In this document: positions 38,197 through 47,514 of the stretch, in pieces
How the letters are laid out: each line of letters starts with the position of its first letter
Position numbering within the stretch: position 1 is the stretch's first letter
Origin: Clostridium psychrophilum
Lineage (GTDB): Bacteria > Bacillota > Clostridia > Clostridiales > Clostridiaceae
Length of the DNA stretch: 64,000 nt
NCBI RefSeq assembly: GCF_018861705.1
Contig: NZ_JAHLEC010000003.1
Span: forward strand, 1-64,000
Reading direction: 5' to 3'
The notes under the pieces: model-generated
Databases searched by the model: none
The model's input: the letters and a program-made list of their open reading frames with translations, nothing else
Told to the model about the DNA's origin: nothing
Translations under genes and position numbers: made by a program

Positions 38197-39567
38197 TTAA
38201 ATAGTCAATTTTCCATTAGGAGTGTCAACTATTTCTATTATTCTTTGCTCATACCCAGTACTAGCATCAATATATACTATAAAATTCTTTTCCTTATAAG
38301 ATCCTAAAAATTCATAGCACAAAACTTCTTTATTACTGTCCATAGGTATAATTGCTAAACTAACTTTACTGATTTTTAATCTTTTTCCAACTTTTTCTTG
38401 AGCTTTTGCTGCAGTAATCTTTGGAGCCGCTATCTTCCTGTTCTCAACATGTGACATTAAATATTTGTCTGACTCAATCCCTATAATGCTGCCGTCATCT
38501 AATGCAATCTTAAGTTTAACTTGATCTGGATAAATTGATACTTCGCCTTGTTTATATACATAACTTACTACAGCTGTATTATTATAATTTAACGTATATG
38601 TAGGTTTCATATTTTTATATCCCATTTTACTAATAAACTTGTTTCCTACATCTACTGCCTTCTTAATATCCAAAGTTGTTTTTCCTATAGGCTTATTATC
38701 TAATAGGTATACTATTTGGCCTCCATTTTTGCTTACCTCTATTACTGTTTCACCATTACTTTTATCTCTTCCCTTAAATGTTATATAAAATGTGTATGCA
38801 GGTATTGTAGTCTTCCCATTTTGCGATTTATTCTCAATGCTTGCAATTTTATCTGATCCAAATGTTTTATTTATTACTTTAATTGCTTGTTTCTCACTTA
38901 TTTCCTTTTGAGACAATATCTTAGGCTTTATTGCTAATATATTATCAGAGAATGGTCCATCATATATTAATGCAGGATATTGAACTATTTGCTTTTGTAT
39001 GCCATTAAATTTTTCAGTTACAAGATCACCGCCTGCTTTAGCAAATACCCCACTACCATTTTTTCTGATTTCGCCCCATTTTATATCGCCTTCATTTATT
39101 GAAGAAAGCACTCCATTTAATTGTTCCTGGAGGGTGTATGATTGTGCCTCTAAGTTATCAATTACATCATATTCCTTATTGCTGAGTTCCTTACCTTCTG
39201 ATGATGCCTTTGCTAAAGAATAACAATAATCACCAACTTGAGTTAGAAATTTACTAGTGTTACCAACTACCTCTTGATCAATTGGTAATGAATGCAATTT
39301 ATCATTTGCCGTAGCCGAATATCTAAATATCTCTTCAAAAGCTATTATACTTTGCTCCCTAGAACCAACAATAGCTGACTTTCCTAAATCTACCCTTATA
39401 TTTTGTACCGAGCTAACAAGGTCATACATATTTTTACTATATTGCCCTTGAAGATAGTTTCTATAATCTAACCTCTCCAAAAACATTAATATAGCAAATG
39501 TAGTTGAAAATACGACAATTATAGCTACAATACTTGTATACAAAATTCTTTTCTTTAGCATTTTCAT
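38197..39567 (-). CDS. ypeB: Germination protein YpeB
   Basis: A 456-residue spore protein with one N-terminal membrane segment (about 8-28), a helical middle and C-terminal PepSY-like repeats (about 230-450; GKTTLDIKKAVDVGNKFISK). In Bacillus YpeB protects and localises the cortex-lytic enzyme SleB and is degraded at germination. Usually sleB is adjacent; here it is not in the window. AGGAGGG precedes the ATG. Confidence 0.92.
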   Translation of the reverse strand: MKMLKKRILYTSIVAIIVVFSTTFAILMFLERLDYRNYLQGQYSKNMYDLVSSVQNIRVDLGKSAIVGSREQSIIAFEEIFRYSATANDKLHSLPIDQEVVGNTSKFLTQVGDYCYSLAKASSEGKELSNKEYDVIDNLEAQSYTLQEQLNGVLSSINEGDIKWGEIRKNGSGVFAKAGGDLVTEKFNGIQKQIVQYPALIYDGPFSDNILAIKPKILSQKEISEKQAIKVINKTFGSDKIASIENKSQNGKTTIPAYTFYITFKGRDKSNGETVIEVSKNGGQIVYLLDNKPIGKTTLDIKKAVDVGNKFISKMGYKNMKPTYTLNYNNTAVVSYVYKQGEVSIYPDQVKLKIALDDGSIIGIESDKYLMSHVENRKIAAPKITAAKAQEKVGKRLKISKVSLAIIPMDSNKEVLCYEFLGSYKEKNFIVYIDASTGYEQRIIEIVDTPNGKLTI

Positions 39568-39641
39568 ATATTTCCCTCCTGGTAGTTATACAAGTAGTTA
39601 ACAGTTATTAACTAATATTTTCATAATAGTCTTCTGTTATT

Positions 39642-40271
39642 TCAACTAAATATATTGTTTATAATTTCTTCTAGTTTAAATTTTACAATTATTTTTTTAC
39701 TACTTACAGTATTATCAACTGTATTATACTCATTATTTGATAATACAGTCTTCATCTCTTTCTCAGTTTTTTGGTAAGCTACATCTCCTTTGGTAATGTC
39801 TACAAAACATAATGGTGGGAACATAACACACCACCAATTTTGTCCTTTTCCCGTTCCAATTATTATTCTATATGCCTCATATTTACCTTGAGGCAAAGTG
39901 ATATTCCCATATGTTTTAACTGGAAAATTTTCTTTTGAAAGTGCTGTAGTTACGTAATATTTATACCCATTTTGCTTTATTACAGTTTCTGCAATTTTTT
40001 TAATGTTTTTATTTTCTTTATTTAAAATACTTCTTGATTGTCCTATACTCGTGCAATTTTTAAGTTTTGGTGATATATATTTTAATACTGAATCTCTTAC
40101 TTTTAGTTTTAAATTTTGATCTATTTTATCGTCACTGTTAGCTATCACATGAAACCTTATAAGTTTAGCCGAAATATCGCTTTGGCTGGCTTTTGCAGGT
40201 GAATTAGTCCCATTTAAAGCCATGGAAATTATAGTTATTATAACAATACTTGTTAATATAAATTTTTTCAT
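39642..40271 (-). CDS. spoIIR: Stage II sporulation protein R
   Basis: Secreted forespore signal that triggers SpoIIGA-mediated activation of sigma-E in the mother cell. The 209-residue protein has a signal peptide, then the conserved AKLIRFHVIANSDDKIDQNLKLKVRD and the WWCVMFPPLCF motif (about 160-170). The start was moved to the ATG at 40271 behind GGGGGG. A sigma-F-like promoter lies about 33 bases upstream. Confidence 0.95.
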   Translation of the reverse strand: MKKFILTSIVIITIISMALNGTNSPAKASQSDISAKLIRFHVIANSDDKIDQNLKLKVRDSVLKYISPKLKNCTSIGQSRSILNKENKNIKKIAETVIKQNGYKYYVTTALSKENFPVKTYGNITLPQGKYEAYRIIIGTGKGQNWWCVMFPPLCFVDITKGDVAYQKTEKEMKTVLSNNEYNTVDNTVSSKKIIVKFKLEEIINNIFS

Positions 40272-40303
40272 GTTTACCCCCCAGATACAATAATTCATAT
40301 TAA

Positions 40304-40332
40304 TATTGTTACCATATTATGTAATTGTATTC
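40304..40332 (-). promoter_or_regulatory. Candidate sigma-F promoter of spoIIR
   Basis: On the minus strand GGTAACAATA (40304-40313) fits the forespore -10 pattern GGnnAnAnT, with GAATA 14 bases upstream as a near-match to G(T/C)ATA. spoIIR is sigma-F-dependent in Bacillus. Confidence 0.45.
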
Positions 40333-40485
40333 AGTTGACTCTCCCACTCTTCAAAATGTTTTTATGGTTTCTAATAAAATTATGTTCTAAAATCATTACA
40401 CCCTATATAATTAATTGTGCTTTTCTTTAGTTAGCTTTTACGACACTCATAAAAAATATTCACATAAATGCATGATAATAAATAT

Positions 40486-40524
40486 AAAAACGTGCAAAAA
40501 ACCTAAAGGTTCCTACACGTTCTT
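40486..40524 (-). terminator. ispE terminator
   Basis: Outer arms AACGTG and CACGTT and inner arms AACCT and AGGTT form an interrupted hairpin, followed on the minus strand by TTTTA. It lies 23 bases after the ispE stop. Confidence 0.6.
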
Positions 40525-40546
40525 ATATTTTGTTATATGATTATGC

Positions 40547-41389
40547 TTAAATTGTTCTAGTTATATATACTTCTTTATATTGGATTTTAAATTTATCATA
40601 ACATAATTGAGCTTTTAACATGTCATCGAAGAAGGCGAATATTGTTGGTCCACTTCCACTCATCATTGATCCCATCGCTCCCATTTTAACCATATCTTCT
40701 TTTATTCTCTTGAGAACTGGGTATTTTCTTAGCGTAACATTTTCAAGTAGATTTTTCATATTATTACATACATCCTGTAACTTTTCTTGTTCTATAGCTT
40801 TTATTAACATTTCAGTATCTGGATGTTTAAAAATCTTACTAATGTCTAGATTTTTAAAAACTTCCTTAGTTGATACTCCAAAATTAGGTTTAACTAATAC
40901 TAAAATATTATTTTTGAAAGGTTTTAATGGTGTAATAATTTCCCCAATGCCTTCACACAAAGCAGTTCCCCCCTTAATGCAAAAAGGAACGTCTGCGCCT
41001 ATTTTAACACCTAAGTTCATAAGTTCATCATCATCTACTTGCACATTAAATACTTCTTTAAGCGTTTTGAAAACTGCTGCAGCATCTGCACTTCCTCCTG
41101 CCATACCAGCCGCCACAGGGATATTCTTTTTAAGATATATATTTACCCCTTCCTTAATATCATAAGTTTCCATAAATAATTTCGTAGCTTTATATACTAA
41201 ATTTTTGTCGTCTACGGGTATGTATGGTTTATTACAACTTAAATTAATACCCTTATTACATTTTTGAAAGGACAGAGAATCATATAAATCTACACTTTGC
41301 ATAATCATTTTTAATAAATGATACCCATCTTCTCTTTTACCTATCACATCTAAAGATATATTTATTTTTCCATAAGCTTTTACTAACAT
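40547..41389 (-). CDS. ispE: 4-diphosphocytidyl-2-C-methyl-D-erythritol kinase
   Basis: ATP-dependent kinase of the non-mevalonate isoprenoid pathway, GHMP family, 280 residues. AYGKINISLDVIGKREDGYH opens the protein. The GHMP ATP loop is PVAAGMAGGSADAAAVF (about 90-106) and the C-terminal motif MSGSGPTIFAFF. TTGGAGG precedes the ATG. It stands as a single gene between hairpins. Confidence 0.97.
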   Translation of the reverse strand: MLVKAYGKINISLDVIGKREDGYHLLKMIMQSVDLYDSLSFQKCNKGINLSCNKPYIPVDDKNLVYKATKLFMETYDIKEGVNIYLKKNIPVAAGMAGGSADAAAVFKTLKEVFNVQVDDDELMNLGVKIGADVPFCIKGGTALCEGIGEIITPLKPFKNNILVLVKPNFGVSTKEVFKNLDISKIFKHPDTEMLIKAIEQEKLQDVCNNMKNLLENVTLRKYPVLKRIKEDMVKMGAMGSMMSGSGPTIFAFFDDMLKAQLCYDKFKIQYKEVYITRTI

Positions 41390-41448
41390 GATTGTCCTCC
41401 AACTCTTTATTAATAATCCATTAACGTGTCTTTAGCCCCTAACATGTT

Positions 41449-41504
41449 TTAATCCACTTAGAGTGGCTTAATCCACATAGGGTGGCTTGATTCACAAAAT
41501 CGGC
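41449..41504. repeat. Short tandem repeats with internal dyads
   Basis: Two good copies of the 19-mer TTAATCCACNTAGNGTGGC (41449-41467 and 41468-41486) and one degenerate third copy (41487-41504). Each good copy contains a CCAC/GTGG dyad and could form a small stem. Confidence 0.7.
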
Positions 41505-41649
41505 TTAATTAATAGTTGTTTAGTCTGGCTTATAAACCTTACGGCTTTTATAAGTCGACCCTTTTGTTATGAAATGTTCTTATTAAAAATAGTATATTAC
41601 AATAAATTTAATATTGCTACATATAATTTAAAATAAAGCTCATAAAATA

Positions 41650-41695
41650 ATAAAACTCCTACATGTTGTTTTATAACACATAGAAGTTTTATTAT
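41650..41695 (-). terminator. Terminator after the SPOCS/LysM gene
   Basis: TAAAACTCCTACATGTTG pairs with an opposing CAACACATAGAAGTTTTA-like arm with a few mismatches. A and T runs flank it, and it lies 43 bases after the stop. Confidence 0.65.
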
Positions 41696-41737
41696 CTTAA
41701 ATAATTTTTTAGTTTTCTAATAGTTCAAACATTCAAC

Positions 41738-43300
41738 TTATATAACTATTCTTCCTGGTATAATAAGTTTTTGTGAAACTTTTATAACATTAGTATCTTC
41801 AATTTGATTAACTCTTGCGATTTCTTGTATTGTAGTATTATACTTTTTAGCAATTTTCCATAAGGTATCTGCAACTTGAACTACATAAATAGTAATACTA
41901 GCTTTTTTTTCAGGTGCTTCCCCCTCTACCGGATAAACATCAACTAAAAATCTCTTTTTCACCATATAATTTACACGTGCGTATACTTTTACTACGGCCC
42001 TAACTGCCATATTTCCTGCTTCAATATCTACATTTATATTCTCGAGTGCTACTTTGCACATGCTACTCATATTAATTTTAGCACCTAATATATCAACTCC
42101 ACAGGTGAAAGGTATTTCCTCTGTAACCGCAGATAAGTATTTTTGTTCATCATCACTCCTATATAATACCGTTACATTCATTACACCCTCGACTATAACC
42201 TTATCCTCAATTACCCTTTTATCAGTTATACAAACACTAGCATTGCTCATAATAACCTTAGTAGGTTTTGCCATATTACTATCTAATTCTATGTCGCCCT
42301 TAACTAACGTTTCTGTTAATAATTGTCCTTGCATTACGTTAAGATCGAAATCTTTTTTATCCATTTCAAGTTTAGTTGTTGGCGAATATACATCCTCAAT
42401 CATATCTACTTCTTCTTTGTGCATAGCTCTCGTATTAGTTTTTATCATAAATTCTACATCTATAATTCTTTTTTCTCCTAAATCATCTTCTTTAATGTCA
42501 TACTCCATAGCATCTACCTTAAACGAAGTATAATTATCCATATAAGGATTTACATCATCAAGATCCAATTCTTTGTTTAGCATAACTTCATGTTCAATAT
42601 AAATTAGTTCACGACTATCCTTGCCCTTGTATATCATGTTAATAAATGCATAAGCATTTATTTGAATTTTACCATCATACAATTTGACTTCTTTTTTATG
42701 AATATTAATATCATACTTTACAATCTTAGCGATTTCTGGTTTATCCATTGGAACCTTTATATTAGCTTTCCCAATAAGCTCGCCTGTAAAATTTCTTGTC
42801 ACTTTATCTATACTTGTTGGATTTTTTAAATATTGAACATCTTTAACAGCATCTATATCCTTTACTACTTGAAAACTAAAATTTTTATATACTTCACATT
42901 TTGATTTTAATATACCTTCAAGACATATTTTTCTCTCATTTACTATTCTACATTCCATATGCTCTACAAGACACTCAGTATCACACAGCATTTCAGGCAT
43001 TGCGCCTGTTACATCTATTGTATTGGAAAACGTAGAACTATATATAACATTTTCCACATCCGTTCGTTGTTGATTATTTGTTATATAAAGTACATTATAT
43101 TGAATCTGGCCTTCTATATATACCTTATCCTCAATTATTTCTTTGGAATTTATAAAAGCTTTTACATCTAACATAAGAATTTCCTTAACATCCGGATGAG
43201 TATCAGGTATTACAAATTCTTCTTTCACCACTGTATCCACAGTATTTTCTCCTAAAAGTTGTTCGTATTCTATGTTCTCTTTTATTAAATTAATTTCCAT
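41738..43300 (-). CDS. sipL: SPOCS and LysM-domain protein, SipL-like
   Basis: A 520-residue spore coat morphogenesis protein. It contains repeated SPOCS (DUF3794) beta domains over about 30-460 and a C-terminal LysM domain (about 473-518; DTLWKIAKKYNTTIQEIARVN). This architecture and length match SipL of Clostridioides difficile, which binds the ATPase SpoIVA through the LysM region and anchors the coat. No signal peptide is present, as expected for a mother-cell protein. GGAGG precedes the ATG. Confidence 0.85.
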   Translation of the reverse strand: MEINLIKENIEYEQLLGENTVDTVVKEEFVIPDTHPDVKEILMLDVKAFINSKEIIEDKVYIEGQIQYNVLYITNNQQRTDVENVIYSSTFSNTIDVTGAMPEMLCDTECLVEHMECRIVNERKICLEGILKSKCEVYKNFSFQVVKDIDAVKDVQYLKNPTSIDKVTRNFTGELIGKANIKVPMDKPEIAKIVKYDINIHKKEVKLYDGKIQINAYAFINMIYKGKDSRELIYIEHEVMLNKELDLDDVNPYMDNYTSFKVDAMEYDIKEDDLGEKRIIDVEFMIKTNTRAMHKEEVDMIEDVYSPTTKLEMDKKDFDLNVMQGQLLTETLVKGDIELDSNMAKPTKVIMSNASVCITDKRVIEDKVIVEGVMNVTVLYRSDDEQKYLSAVTEEIPFTCGVDILGAKINMSSMCKVALENINVDIEAGNMAVRAVVKVYARVNYMVKKRFLVDVYPVEGEAPEKKASITIYVVQVADTLWKIAKKYNTTIQEIARVNQIEDTNVIKVSQKLIIPGRIVI

Positions 43301-43632
43301 ATTATACCTCCTCGTATTTCTATTGGGGTAACTTTTATTTGTTGTTACCCTCCTAAAATACCTGCTACATAATATATATATAAATATAGTCTATAATATG
43401 TTATTTAATCTTCAAATTCGTATTACAAAATTCAGCATAATTTTAAAAATAAAAAACAAAAACATATATTATGTAAAATGCACTGTTATTACTAACTAAT
43501 TGCATTCTAATTAATATATGCTCTGTTAATTCCATATGAGCCAAATGGGAAATAAATAATAAGAATATTTACTCGCTTTGACCTACTGTTAATTTATAAA
43601 TATAAAAAACGATACTATAGAACAGTATCGCT
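43301..43632. other. Non-coding region between veg and the SipL-like gene
   Basis: No gene seen. A GGGTAAC/GTTACCC hairpin (43326-43350) lies in the leader of the SipL-like gene, and the veg terminator occupies the right end. The middle is plain AT-rich sequence. Confidence 0.5.
43607..43632 (-). terminator. veg terminator
   Basis: Arms CGATACT and AGTATCG with a seven-base loop, followed by TTTTTT on the minus strand, immediately after the veg stop. Confidence 0.85.
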
Positions 43633-43869
43633 TTATCCTGCAAAAACTATTTGAACCGTTTTTGTCAAAACATCTGAATAACTATATGTCACTGTCCTGT
43701 GGGTGTCTTTTTCAAGTCTTATAACAAAAATATTTGGATATGTCTTTTCAATAACTCCATTATCTATAAGAATTTTTCTTCTTCCACCATTAGCTTTTAA
43801 TGTTACTCTTTCGCCAACATGACTTTCAATCTCATCTTTTATTGAAGTCAATACATTTATTTTCTCCAA
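43633..43869 (-). CDS. veg: Veg protein
   Basis: A 78-residue cytoplasmic protein conserved in Firmicutes and abundantly expressed; in Bacillus it influences biofilm gene expression. The hallmark GERVTLKANGGRRK (about 20-33) and YPNIFVIRLEKD are clear. The start was set to TTG at 43869, seven bases after AAGAGGTG; the frame extends upstream to a GTG at 43890, which lies before the ribosome site. Two consensus-like promoters precede it. Confidence 0.94.
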   Translation of the reverse strand: MEKINVLTSIKDEIESHVGERVTLKANGGRRKILIDNGVIEKTYPNIFVIRLEKDTHRTVTYSYSDVLTKTVQIVFAG

Positions 43870-43895
43870 AGAAAACACCTCTTTCCACACTTCAT

Positions 43896-43924
43896 ATTAT
43901 ACATCATATATATTTTTTTGTCAA
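43896..43924 (-). promoter_or_regulatory. Proximal veg promoter, perfect consensus
   Basis: On the minus strand TTGACA (43919-43924), a 17-base spacer and TATAAT (43896-43901). The Bacillus veg promoter is also one of the strongest vegetative promoters known. Confidence 0.85.
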
Positions 43925-43934
43925 GTAACTATTC

Positions 43935-43964
43935 ATTTTATCACTACTATAACAGCGTTGTCAA
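43935..43964 (-). promoter_or_regulatory. Distal veg promoter
   Basis: On the minus strand TTGACA (43959-43964), an 18-base spacer and TAAAAT (43935-43940), ending just upstream of the proximal promoter. Confidence 0.6.
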
Positions 43965-44114
43965 TATCTATTTTTTGTTAACAAAATTGATTTTAATAGA
44001 TTATTCTACATATAACTGATTTTTATTTAGTTTATGAGCCTTTATCTCGCTTAGCTTTGATATATCATAACTATTTAACACTTAAAATATAAACTTAAAT
44101 AATATTTATTGTAA

Positions 44115-45029
44115 TTATATATACTGAGATTTAGGGAACCCTTCTCTATATTTACCCCTAGTTTGTAATCCACCAATACCTGAAAGTCCTGTTATAGTAT
44201 TTTGTATAACATCCTCTATCGCTACAACAGTTTCTATATTGGTATATGCAATTTTTTCAGAAACTAAGACGGGATCTAAACAATGGATTAATACACGATT
44301 AGGCGCACTCGCAAAATTAGCACCTGCATCTAAAATTGCCTCATAACAAGATTGACATGCCCCTGCAAATATAACTAGATCATCATAATTACTATTATAT
44401 GTTCTAAGAGCCATAACAGCTTCTACAAAGTACCTTGAGTTTCTATAATTGTCCAAGTCAATATAATCAGTTATTCCTTTTACCATACCATCATGTCCCG
44501 TAATTACAACTATATCTGGCTTTACCTCTTTAACTAACCTCACTATTTCACTTGGTTGATTTTTTTCTAATATTACTCTGCCTACAGCATCCAAGGATAG
44601 CTGCTTATAAGTTTTTAAACAAACTTCAAGATACTCAGCATCGCCATCAACATGTAAAATCTTACCTGGTCTTCCAAATATCATATCTTTATCTTTAAAG
44701 TCTTTATATTTTTCTTGTTTTGACTGCATTTCTTTAATTTTGCCCTTAAAATCTATAGCTGTTGCTCTATCGCCCCTGTAGCCACCACCATTTCTATTCA
44801 TTAATATTCTTTTAATTGATGCATTTACCTTTTTATTAAATACTTTATCTATTTCATAAACTACGTCATCTGCTACTAATTCCAAATCGCCAATTAGAGA
44901 GTCTGCCTCTATTCTTAGATTTATTCCCTTAAGTAAATACACATCATTATCCCCTGGAACAATATCTATAATTTTAAAGGCAATGTCTCCGCCATAAGAT
45001 TTTCTAACAACAACATCTCCTATTTTCAT
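44115..45029 (-). CDS. yabG: Sporulation-specific protease YabG
   Basis: A 304-residue cysteine protease that trims spore coat proteins in the mother cell. Family features are KIGDVVVRKSYGGDIAFKI at the start, DIVVITGHDG (about 170-180), and FAGACQSCYEAILDAGANFASAPNR (about 217-240) with the probable catalytic Cys. TGGAGGTGG precedes the ATG. A good sigma-K-type promoter lies directly upstream, fitting late mother-cell expression. Confidence 0.95.
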   Translation of the reverse strand: MKIGDVVVRKSYGGDIAFKIIDIVPGDNDVYLLKGINLRIEADSLIGDLELVADDVVYEIDKVFNKKVNASIKRILMNRNGGGYRGDRATAIDFKGKIKEMQSKQEKYKDFKDKDMIFGRPGKILHVDGDAEYLEVCLKTYKQLSLDAVGRVILEKNQPSEIVRLVKEVKPDIVVITGHDGMVKGITDYIDLDNYRNSRYFVEAVMALRTYNSNYDDLVIFAGACQSCYEAILDAGANFASAPNRVLIHCLDPVLVSEKIAYTNIETVVAIEDVIQNTITGLSGIGGLQTRGKYREGFPKSQYI

Positions 45030-45059
45030 AATGCCACCTCCATATTTAAACTCATAATA

Positions 45060-45086
45060 TATATTATGGGAATATATATAATAGGT
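45060..45086 (-). promoter_or_regulatory. Candidate sigma-K promoter of yabG
   Basis: On the minus strand AC, a 16-base spacer and CATAATATA, which fits the pattern AC-N16/17-CATAnnnTA. The predicted leader is about 24 bases. yabG is sigma-K-dependent in Bacillus. Confidence 0.55.
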
Positions 45087-45159
45087 GAATACGAAAAAAA
45101 GTTATGTAAACATTATATCTACATAACTTTAATAGGCATAATAACTTTTGCTATTTCTA

Positions 45160-46164
45160 CTACCTCTGATTAAATACTTTTTTATAATCTTCAATAAATA
45201 CCATAAACTTTTCTTTTTCAGAAATTAACTCCTCCATTTTCTTGTTAAAGGTATTTTGAATCCATGTAACTTCATTATAGTAGTATCTATTACAGAGTCT
45301 CCAATAACGTTGTGGAAACACCAAAAATGCATATATAAGTCTGTACTCTTCTTTTGACAAAGGATTTACACTGCTATATGCTTCTAATACTGTTTCAGCA
45401 TATTTTATGTCCCAATCCTGATTTTTAAGCATTTTGATCAAAAAGTTAGATAAATCGTATGCTTTTACTTCTCTTTTGCAATAATCAAAATCAATTATAT
45501 TTGTATCATTATTTTTATCAATAATAATATTATGATAAGTATAATCATGGTGGCAGAATCCTTTTTCTTCTTCTGTTTGCCTACATATATCAAAATACCT
45601 AGAGTCATCGAGTATTGCCATAGCTCTTATCCCTAATTCCTTTTGTGATTCCACACTTCTGATATAGTTCATATCAAAATCTGTTTTATTATTTTTCTTT
45701 TTTCTGATCATGCTTTGCATCTTATCGAATGATTTTATCCGTTTTTCCATTAAATGAGGCCATCTTCCAAGATCTGTTTTTAACTTACTATTTTCTGGTG
45801 GATCATACCCCTTTGATGCAATATGCATATAAGCTAATTGTTTTGAAGCTTCAATCAATTCTTCTTCATTGTTAAAATCACATTCACGGCCATCTATCCA
45901 TGTCGATAGTGTGTATATATCTTCATTAACTAATGCATAAGGATTTCCTTCAGTATTTAAAAAATATCTATCAACCTTGTCAAATCCATTATTTGCCAGG
46001 TGCTCTTTGGCCCCATAAACAAACAAAAGTTTTTGTGTCCCATAGCTTATTTTTTTCATACACTTAGTTCCGCCATTCGTCTTCAAAAGATACACTCCCT
46101 TATTGGGACGTATACTATCTATTTTAATACCATATTGTCTTTCAATTTCAAATTCCCTCATCAT
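45160..46164 (-). CDS. CotS-family spore coat protein (kinase fold) 1
   Basis: A 334-residue protein of the CotS family, which has an aminoglycoside-phosphotransferase-like fold. The catalytic-loop motif FCHHDYTYHN (about 210) and metal-binding NIIDFDYC (about 232) are intact, as is the kinase-like N-lobe. In Bacillus CotS is a spore coat protein encoded with the glycosyltransferase-like CotSA. The start was set to the ATG at 46164 after GGGGGG. It opens divergently from a glycosyltransferase. Confidence 0.9.
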   Translation of the reverse strand: MMREFEIERQYGIKIDSIRPNKGVYLLKTNGGTKCMKKISYGTQKLLFVYGAKEHLANNGFDKVDRYFLNTEGNPYALVNEDIYTLSTWIDGRECDFNNEEELIEASKQLAYMHIASKGYDPPENSKLKTDLGRWPHLMEKRIKSFDKMQSMIRKKKNNKTDFDMNYIRSVESQKELGIRAMAILDDSRYFDICRQTEEEKGFCHHDYTYHNIIIDKNNDTNIIDFDYCKREVKAYDLSNFLIKMLKNQDWDIKYAETVLEAYSSVNPLSKEEYRLIYAFLVFPQRYWRLCNRYYYNEVTWIQNTFNKKMEELISEKEKFMVFIEDYKKVFNQR

Positions 46165-46312
46165 ATTAATCACCCCCCCTATAATTTATATTACTAATAT
46201 TTTATTTTAGAATAAATACTTATATATTTTATACAACATTTATGCTTTCTTTTAATATAATAAAATATATTGATATATTTATATATTAAATTAGTGTTTA
46301 AGGAGTCCTAAA

Positions 46313-47443
46313 ATGAAAATTGGAATTGATGCTAGAGCTGCAAAATGGTACAGAGGAACTGGTATAGGCACTTATTCTTACCAACTCATTCATTCTTTAA
46401 ATAAAATTGATAATTATAATGATTATTTGCTTTTTGTGCCAGATGATTGTAAATTAGACATACCATTCAAAAAAAATTTTCATATAACTAATATAAAACA
46501 AGTTAATCAGAATAACTTTTGGAATGAAGTAAATATTTCCAATCCATTAGTAGACAAGTCTATGGACATATACCATGTTCCTCAAAATGGTATTGGCCTA
46601 CCAACAAACAAAGATTGTCCTTTCGTCATTACGCTGCATGATGTTATTCCATATAGAATGCCAGATACTGTTGGCGAACAATATCTTAAAATTTTCAATG
46701 AAAAATTGCCTAATATTATTCCCTTATGTGACGGAATAATTACTGTATCAGAATATTCAAAACAAGATATTGTTAAAGCATTTAACTTTCCACCTGATAA
46801 AATATATGTTACCTATTTAGCTAGTGAGGATATTTATAAACCATACGACAAAAATCTTAGTAAATCGATCATTGAAGAAAATTACTCAATTACTGGAGAC
46901 TATATTCTATATATCGGAGGATTTAGTCCTAGAAAAAATATTCTTGGATTACTCAATTCTTTTAGCTTGCTTTTACAAAAACTAAAAAAAGATATTAAAT
47001 TAGTAATTGCAGGAAGTAAAGGTAAATCATACGATATTTATAAAAAAAGAGCACAAGATCTGCATATTGAAGATAAAGTAATCTTCCCAGGATTTATATC
47101 TATGAACCATATTCCCTTCATGTATAATGCTTGTGAGCTTTTTGTATATCCTTCTTTTTATGAAGGTTTTGGCCTACCTCCAATTGAAGCAATGGCTTGT
47201 GGAGTGCCTGTAATTGCCTCAAATGTTACTTCAATACCTGAGATTGTTAAAGACTCAACGCTACTTGTTGATCCATATGATGTTAATGAATTAAGTGAAA
47301 AAATGTATGATGTGCTTAACGATAATGCTTTAAGACAATCTCTTATAACAAAAGGATTAAAAAGATCTGCTTCACTAACTTGGGAACATACTGCCACCGA
47401 TACACTAGTCGCTTACCAAAATATACTAGGAAAGCTCAAATAA
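46313..47443 (+). CDS. Family-4 glycosyltransferase (CotSA-like) 1
   Basis: A 376-residue GT-B fold enzyme that transfers sugar from a nucleotide-sugar donor. KIGIDARAAKWYRGTGIGTYS forms the acceptor-side start, the donor-domain loop is LYIGGFSPRKN (about 202-212) and FVYPSFYEGFGLPPIEAMA (about 280-298) holds the EGFGLPPxE signature. AAGGAG precedes the ATG. Facing away from CotS 1 and surrounded by coat genes, it probably glycosylates a spore surface component. Confidence 0.92.
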   Translation: MKIGIDARAAKWYRGTGIGTYSYQLIHSLNKIDNYNDYLLFVPDDCKLDIPFKKNFHITNIKQVNQNNFWNEVNISNPLVDKSMDIYHVPQNGIGLPTNKDCPFVITLHDVIPYRMPDTVGEQYLKIFNEKLPNIIPLCDGIITVSEYSKQDIVKAFNFPPDKIYVTYLASEDIYKPYDKNLSKSIIEENYSITGDYILYIGGFSPRKNILGLLNSFSLLLQKLKKDIKLVIAGSKGKSYDIYKKRAQDLHIEDKVIFPGFISMNHIPFMYNACELFVYPSFYEGFGLPPIEAMACGVPVIASNVTSIPEIVKDSTLLVDPYDVNELSEKMYDVLNDNALRQSLITKGLKRSASLTWEHTATDTLVAYQNILGKLK

Positions 47444-47470
47444 GTGTCATTACTTCTAACTTTACAAACT

Positions 47471-47512
47471 TAAAGCCCCGCATAGTGTATTTAACATTAT
47501 GGGGGCTTATTA
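47471..47512. terminator. Bidirectional terminator
   Basis: AAGCCCC and GGGGCTT arms with additional pairing (CATA/TATG) close a long loop. It lies between the convergent glycosyltransferase and CotS genes. Confidence 0.7.
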
Positions 47513-47514
47513 AT

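Larger units (their letters stand above)
41390..41737. other. Non-coding region between sipL-like gene and ispE
   Basis: No gene. It holds a degenerating 19-bp tandem repeat (41449-41504), a further inverted repeat CTTATAAA/TTTATAAG near 41529-41553 and the terminator at 41650-41695. Confidence 0.6.
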
